In this document: piece after piece, positions 6,225-9,318 of the stretch
Layout: every line of letters begins with the position of its first letter
Position numbering within the stretch: position 1 is the stretch's first letter
From: Desulfonema limicola
GTDB lineage: Bacteria; Desulfobacterota; Desulfobacteria; Desulfobacterales; Desulfosalsimonadaceae
Assembly (NCBI GenBank): GCA_020722245.1
Contig: DYLE01000095.1
Span: 1-9,318, forward strand
Length of the DNA: 9,318 nucleotides
Reading direction: 5' to 3'
Program-made: the position numbers and the translations under genes
The notes under the pieces: generated by a model
Told to the model about the DNA's origin: nothing
Database searches by the model: none
What the model saw: only the letters and a program-made list of their open reading frames with translations

Positions 6225-7946
6225 TTAAAGAAACAGATCCACATGGGAAAAGCCCGCCACGTCAAAAACCCCCTTGTCCGTGATCCGAAGCTCCGGAATC
6301 ACCGGAAGCGCCAGAAAGGAAAGGGCCATAAACGGATCAGAAGGTTTGGCCCCCATCTCCCGTGCCGCTGCAAGCAGGCCGTCCATCAAATGGCGTACGC
6401 GGTCCAAGGGTTCATTGGACATCAGGCCGGCAAGCGGCAGAGGAAGATGAGCCTGCACCCGGCCGTCCCATGCGGCCGCAAGCCCGCCGCCGGTCTCGAT
6501 CACCCCCCTTACCGCCGCCGTCATGTCCGCATCGGTTGTCCCCACCACGATGAGGTTGTGGGAATCATGGGCCACGCTGGAGGCGATGGCCCCTTTTTTA
6601 AAGCCAAACCCCCTGACAAACCCCCTGCCGATATTGCCGCTCCCGGTATGCCGCTCCACCACCGCGATCTTGAGCAGGTCCCGCGAAACATCCGAGACCG
6701 CCTGCTGTTTGTCATCAACCGTTACCGCCATGATGCGGCTCTTGGTGATGATCTGATTGGGAACCAGTTCAATCACCCGGGCCTTTGAGCCTGTCGCCGG
6801 GATCGAAAAATCCAAAACCGATGGATCGATCCTCATGGCGGACGGACAGACAGCCGGTTCGCGAAGATCAATTCCGGCAAGCATCCTTCCTTCTTCGGCC
6901 GCCAGCACACCCGCCACATAAACCTGCTCGGCCCTCGGCGATGAAAGGTCCGAAAACACCACCAGGTCCGCGCGCCGGCCCGGGGCGATGGCGCCGACAT
7001 GCCTTAGGCCGAAGTATTGGGCCGGATTAAGGGTGCCGATGCGGATGGCGGTTGCCGGATCCACGCCGCCGGAGATGGCCTTGCGTATGATGAAATCAAT
7101 ATGCCCTTCAGCCAGGATATCATGGGGATGCCGGTCGTCCGTGCACCACATCAGCCGGTGGGCGGTTTTCGGGTTGATGATGGAAAGGAGCGCCTCCAGG
7201 TTCTTGGCGCCGGTGCCTTCACGGATCATGATATGCATGCCGCAGCTCAACTTCTCCATGGCCTCCTCGGCGGATACGCATTCATGATCGCTTGAAATCC
7301 CCGCGGCGACATAGCTGTAAAGGGGTTTGCCGGTCAAGCCAGGGGCATGGCCGTCCACCGGTTTTGATGCAGCCAGGGTGTTTTCGATTTTACGGAGCGG
7401 GTCCGGGTCCTGATGAATGACCCCCGGAAAGTTCATCATTTCGGCCAGCCCGAGCACCCGATCATTTGCCAATAAGGGAGAAATCGCGTCCGCATTCAGG
7501 ACCGCGCCGGCGGTTTCCATGGGGGTTGCAGGCACGCAGGAAGGAAGGGTGAAATAAAAATTCATCGGCTGGGATCGACCGGCCTCGATCATGTATTCAA
7601 TGCCGGGCACCCCCAGCACGTTGGCGGTCTCATGGGGATCGGCCACCAAAGTTGTCGTGCCCAGGGGGAGGACCGCCCGGCAGAATTCAGGCACGGACAC
7701 CATGGCGCTTTCAATATGGACATGGGCGTCAATAAAACCAGGAGCCACAAACCGGTTACCGAGGTCCACAACGGCCTTTGCCTCATAATCGCCGAACCCG
7801 ACGATAAAACCGTCATCCACGGCGATATGGTTTGAAACCACCTCCCCTGAAAACACATCCACGATCCGGGCGTTGGCAAGCAGCAGGTCCACCGGCCTGG
7901 CCCCGCCGGCCGCGGCGATCAACCGGTTAATTCCCATAGTGTTCAT
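6225..7946 (-). CDS. ade: Adenine deaminase (AdeC/Ade type)
   Basis: A 573-residue metal-dependent deaminase that converts adenine to hypoxanthine and ammonia in purine salvage; the length fits known bacterial enzymes (about 575-590). Motifs in order are FIDAHVHIESAM (71-82; His75, His77), VADPHETANVLG (101-112), SCVPAT (136-141), DGHAPGL (198-204), SSDHECVSAEEA (218-229), MIREGTGAKNL (240-250) and WCTDDRHPHD (267-276) with the metal-binding aspartate pair. The C-terminal half includes AHDSHNL near residue 484 and GGG near 509, also usual for the family. Its start overlaps the end of the preceding gene by 20 nt, so translation is probably coupled. Two in-frame ATGs (7946 and 7937) are possible and neither has an ideal Shine-Dalgarno; AGGG precedes the first closely. 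A further ATG at 8048 lies deep in the upstream gene and is rejected. Confidence 0.93.
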   Translation of the reverse strand: MNTMGINRLIAAAGGARPVDLLLANARIVDVFSGEVVSNHIAVDDGFIVGFGDYEAKAVVDLGNRFVAPGFIDAHVHIESAMVSVPEFCRAVLPLGTTTLVADPHETANVLGVPGIEYMIEAGRSQPMNFYFTLPSCVPATPMETAGAVLNADAISPLLANDRVLGLAEMMNFPGVIHQDPDPLRKIENTLAASKPVDGHAPGLTGKPLYSYVAAGISSDHECVSAEEAMEKLSCGMHIMIREGTGAKNLEALLSIINPKTAHRLMWCTDDRHPHDILAEGHIDFIIRKAISGGVDPATAIRIGTLNPAQYFGLRHVGAIAPGRRADLVVFSDLSSPRAEQVYVAGVLAAEEGRMLAGIDLREPAVCPSAMRIDPSVLDFSIPATGSKARVIELVPNQIITKSRIMAVTVDDKQQAVSDVSRDLLKIAVVERHTGSGNIGRGFVRGFGFKKGAIASSVAHDSHNLIVVGTTDADMTAAVRGVIETGGGLAAAWDGRVQAHLPLPLAGLMSNEPLDRVRHLMDGLLAAAREMGAKPSDPFMALSFLALPVIPELRITDKGVFDVAGFSHVDLFL

Positions 7947-9285
7947 TTTCCCTGTAGGAACCGGCGGCCTTGATCGCAAGACCGATGGAGGCCGCTTGGT
8001 CCATGATTTCATCAACATCCTGGCCCACCAGACGGCCCTCTCGAACACGCACCTCTCCGCGGATCAGGACATGGCTCACATCCGATCCGGACGCCGCATA
8101 GACCAGGTGAGATTCCGGGTGATACATGGGGGTGAGATGCGGCCGGCGGGTATCGACAACAATGATATCCGCCGCCTTTCCCGGCTCCAGGGAGCCGATG
8201 CGATCCCCCAGCCCGATGGCCCGGGCACCCTCGATCGTCGCCATCCGCAACACGGTCCGGGCGTCCATGACCGTGGGGTCTTTGGTCACTGCCTTGTGCA
8301 GCTTGGCCGCCATATCCATTTCTTCAAAAAGGTCCAGGTTGTTGTTGCTGGCGCAGCCGTCGGTCCCCAGCCCCACGACAATACCGGCGGAAAGCAGCCG
8401 GGGAACCGGCGAAACCCCGGAGGCCAGCTTCATGTTGCTTGCCGGGTTATGAACCAGCTTCACGCGGTTTTCGGCAAGCAGCGCGATATCCGCATCATCC
8501 ACCCACACCGCATGGGAGGCCAGGGTATTTCCGTCAAGCACGCCCAGGCTGTAAAGATAGGCCACCGGGGAACTTCCCTGTTCGGCCCGCAGCCTTGAGT
8601 CCTCGCTTTGAGTCTCGGCCAGATGAACCTGAAAACAGACGCCGTTCTTGTTTGCGGCCTGCTTGGCCCGACGCAGGGTATCCGCCGAGCAGGTGCACGG
8701 GGAATGACAGAAGATGGATGGCTGAATCAACGGGGATCTGTTCTGCCACCTCTCCACAAACGAAACAGCCGCTTCAACATTCCGTGTTGGATCATCCACC
8801 CCCGGGGCAGGAAGATCGATGACCCCCTGGCCGAGAACCGCACGAATCCCCATTCCGGAAACCGCTTCCGCCACGGCATCCTCATAAAAATACCCGTCGC
8901 AGCAGGTGGTGGTGCCGGAAAGCAGCATCTCCGCGCAGGACAACCGGGTGCCGATGGCCACCGACTCGGGCGTGATGTGCCGCTGCTCGGCCGGAAAGAT
9001 ATAGCGCTCAAGCCACCGGGAAAGCGGCAGATCGTCGGCAAGCCCCCGGAACAGGGACATGGGGAGATGAACATGGGCGTTGACCAGACCGGGCAGGATC
9101 AGCCCGCCTTTTGCATCAATGCGGTCATCCGCAAGATACTCCGAAATCAGGCCGCGCTGGGGTTCCACCCGGTCGATCCGGCCGTCTTTGATGCAGACGA
9201 CGCCCTGTGCGATGACCTCAAAATCCGGGTTTACCGTGATCACCGTGCCGTTGTAAATGATCCGGTCGAAGCGCTCCATGGCCAT
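7927..9285 (-). CDS. mtaD: Amidohydrolase, SAH/MTA/5'-deoxyadenosine deaminase type
   Basis: A 452-residue member of the cytosine deaminase/TRZ-ATZ amidohydrolase group, most like S-adenosylhomocysteine/5'-methylthioadenosine deaminase (Thermotoga TM0936 type). Key residues: LVNAHVHLPMSLFRG (67-81) with His71 and His73, FCHSPCTCS (192-200), VHLAET (220-225) with His221 and Glu224, ASHAVW (256-261) with His258, VHNPASNMKL (278-287) and GTDGCASNNN (307-316) with metal Asp309. The HSPxxCS and HLAET signatures are shared with the adenosine-nucleoside deaminases, but guanine or 5'-deoxyadenosine as substrate cannot be excluded. It would return by-products of SAM use to the inosine/hypoxanthine pool. 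An in-frame TAG at 9297-9295 limits the start to ATG 9285 or 9279; no Shine-Dalgarno lies at normal distance (only GGAG 18 nt upstream). It is the first visible gene of the group; its promoter lies beyond the right edge or in the last 30 nt. Confidence 0.88.
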   Translation of the reverse strand: MAMERFDRIIYNGTVITVNPDFEVIAQGVVCIKDGRIDRVEPQRGLISEYLADDRIDAKGGLILPGLVNAHVHLPMSLFRGLADDLPLSRWLERYIFPAEQRHITPESVAIGTRLSCAEMLLSGTTTCCDGYFYEDAVAEAVSGMGIRAVLGQGVIDLPAPGVDDPTRNVEAAVSFVERWQNRSPLIQPSIFCHSPCTCSADTLRRAKQAANKNGVCFQVHLAETQSEDSRLRAEQGSSPVAYLYSLGVLDGNTLASHAVWVDDADIALLAENRVKLVHNPASNMKLASGVSPVPRLLSAGIVVGLGTDGCASNNNLDLFEEMDMAAKLHKAVTKDPTVMDARTVLRMATIEGARAIGLGDRIGSLEPGKAADIIVVDTRRPHLTPMYHPESHLVYAASGSDVSHVLIRGEVRVREGRLVGQDVDEIMDQAASIGLAIKAAGSYRENEHYGN

Positions 9286-9318
9286 AACAACAGTCTAAAA
9301 CAACTCCAGGGTAAAAAA

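Noticed and set aside
6102..6788. A 228-codon plus-strand open frame
   Set aside because: Antisense to adenine deaminase and the start of the HisF homologue; His- and Pro-rich composition typical of a shadow frame.
7873..8598. A 241-codon plus-strand open frame
   Set aside because: Antisense to the mtaD-type gene and the adenine deaminase start, with no recognisable domain.
1..9318. CRISPR arrays, tRNA or rRNA genes, insertion sequences, phage genes
   Set aside because: No spaced direct repeats, cloverleaf sequences, transposase motifs or terminal inverted repeats were seen on either strand.

Overview
The window (about 9.3 kb, moderately GC-rich, high GC at third codon positions) looks like chromosome from an anaerobic Desulfobacterota (deltaproteobacterial) organism, probably close to the sulfate reducers. 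This is inferred from the gene families present: a C_GCAxxG_C_C redox protein with an apparent selenocysteine codon, a divergent AMP-forming acyl-CoA ligase, a cobalamin-dependent radical SAM protein and several metal-dependent deaminases. No ribosomal or other taxonomic marker is present.

Left part (1-2488). On the minus strand, running off the left edge, is the N-terminal 124 codons of a C_GCAxxG_C_C family redox protein. Its first conserved cysteine codon is an in-frame TGA (297-295), followed 18 nt later by a 7-bp hairpin that fits the bacterial SECIS consensus. I read it as a selenoprotein gene that conventional ORF calling would miss or shorten. A 268-bp divergent intergenic region separates it from a 615-residue AMP-binding acyl-CoA synthetase-like gene on the plus strand, which has a strong Shine-Dalgarno and a candidate sigma70 promoter.

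Middle part (2489-4463). A 475-bp gap holds two tandem 14-mers, AT-rich spacer and an open frame of about 106 codons that has coding character but no start, most likely the 3' remnant of a lost gene. It is followed by a 499-residue B12-binding radical SAM protein of unknown substrate.

Right part (4503-9285, minus strand). Four genes appear to form one operon, in transcription order: an SAH/MTA/5'-deoxyadenosine deaminase-like amidohydrolase (mtaD type), adenine deaminase (start overlapping the previous stop), a HisF homologue, and an amidohydrolase-2 family TIM-barrel hydrolase. The first two fit purine salvage: deamination of adenosine-type by-products of SAM chemistry and of free adenine, both releasing ammonia. 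The HisF homologue keeps the catalytic aspartates but lacks a glutamate that forms the ammonia gate in characterised HisF, and no hisH is nearby, so it may be a specialised paralogue.

The most notable items are the selenocysteine candidate with its hairpin and the atypical HisF inside a deaminase operon.
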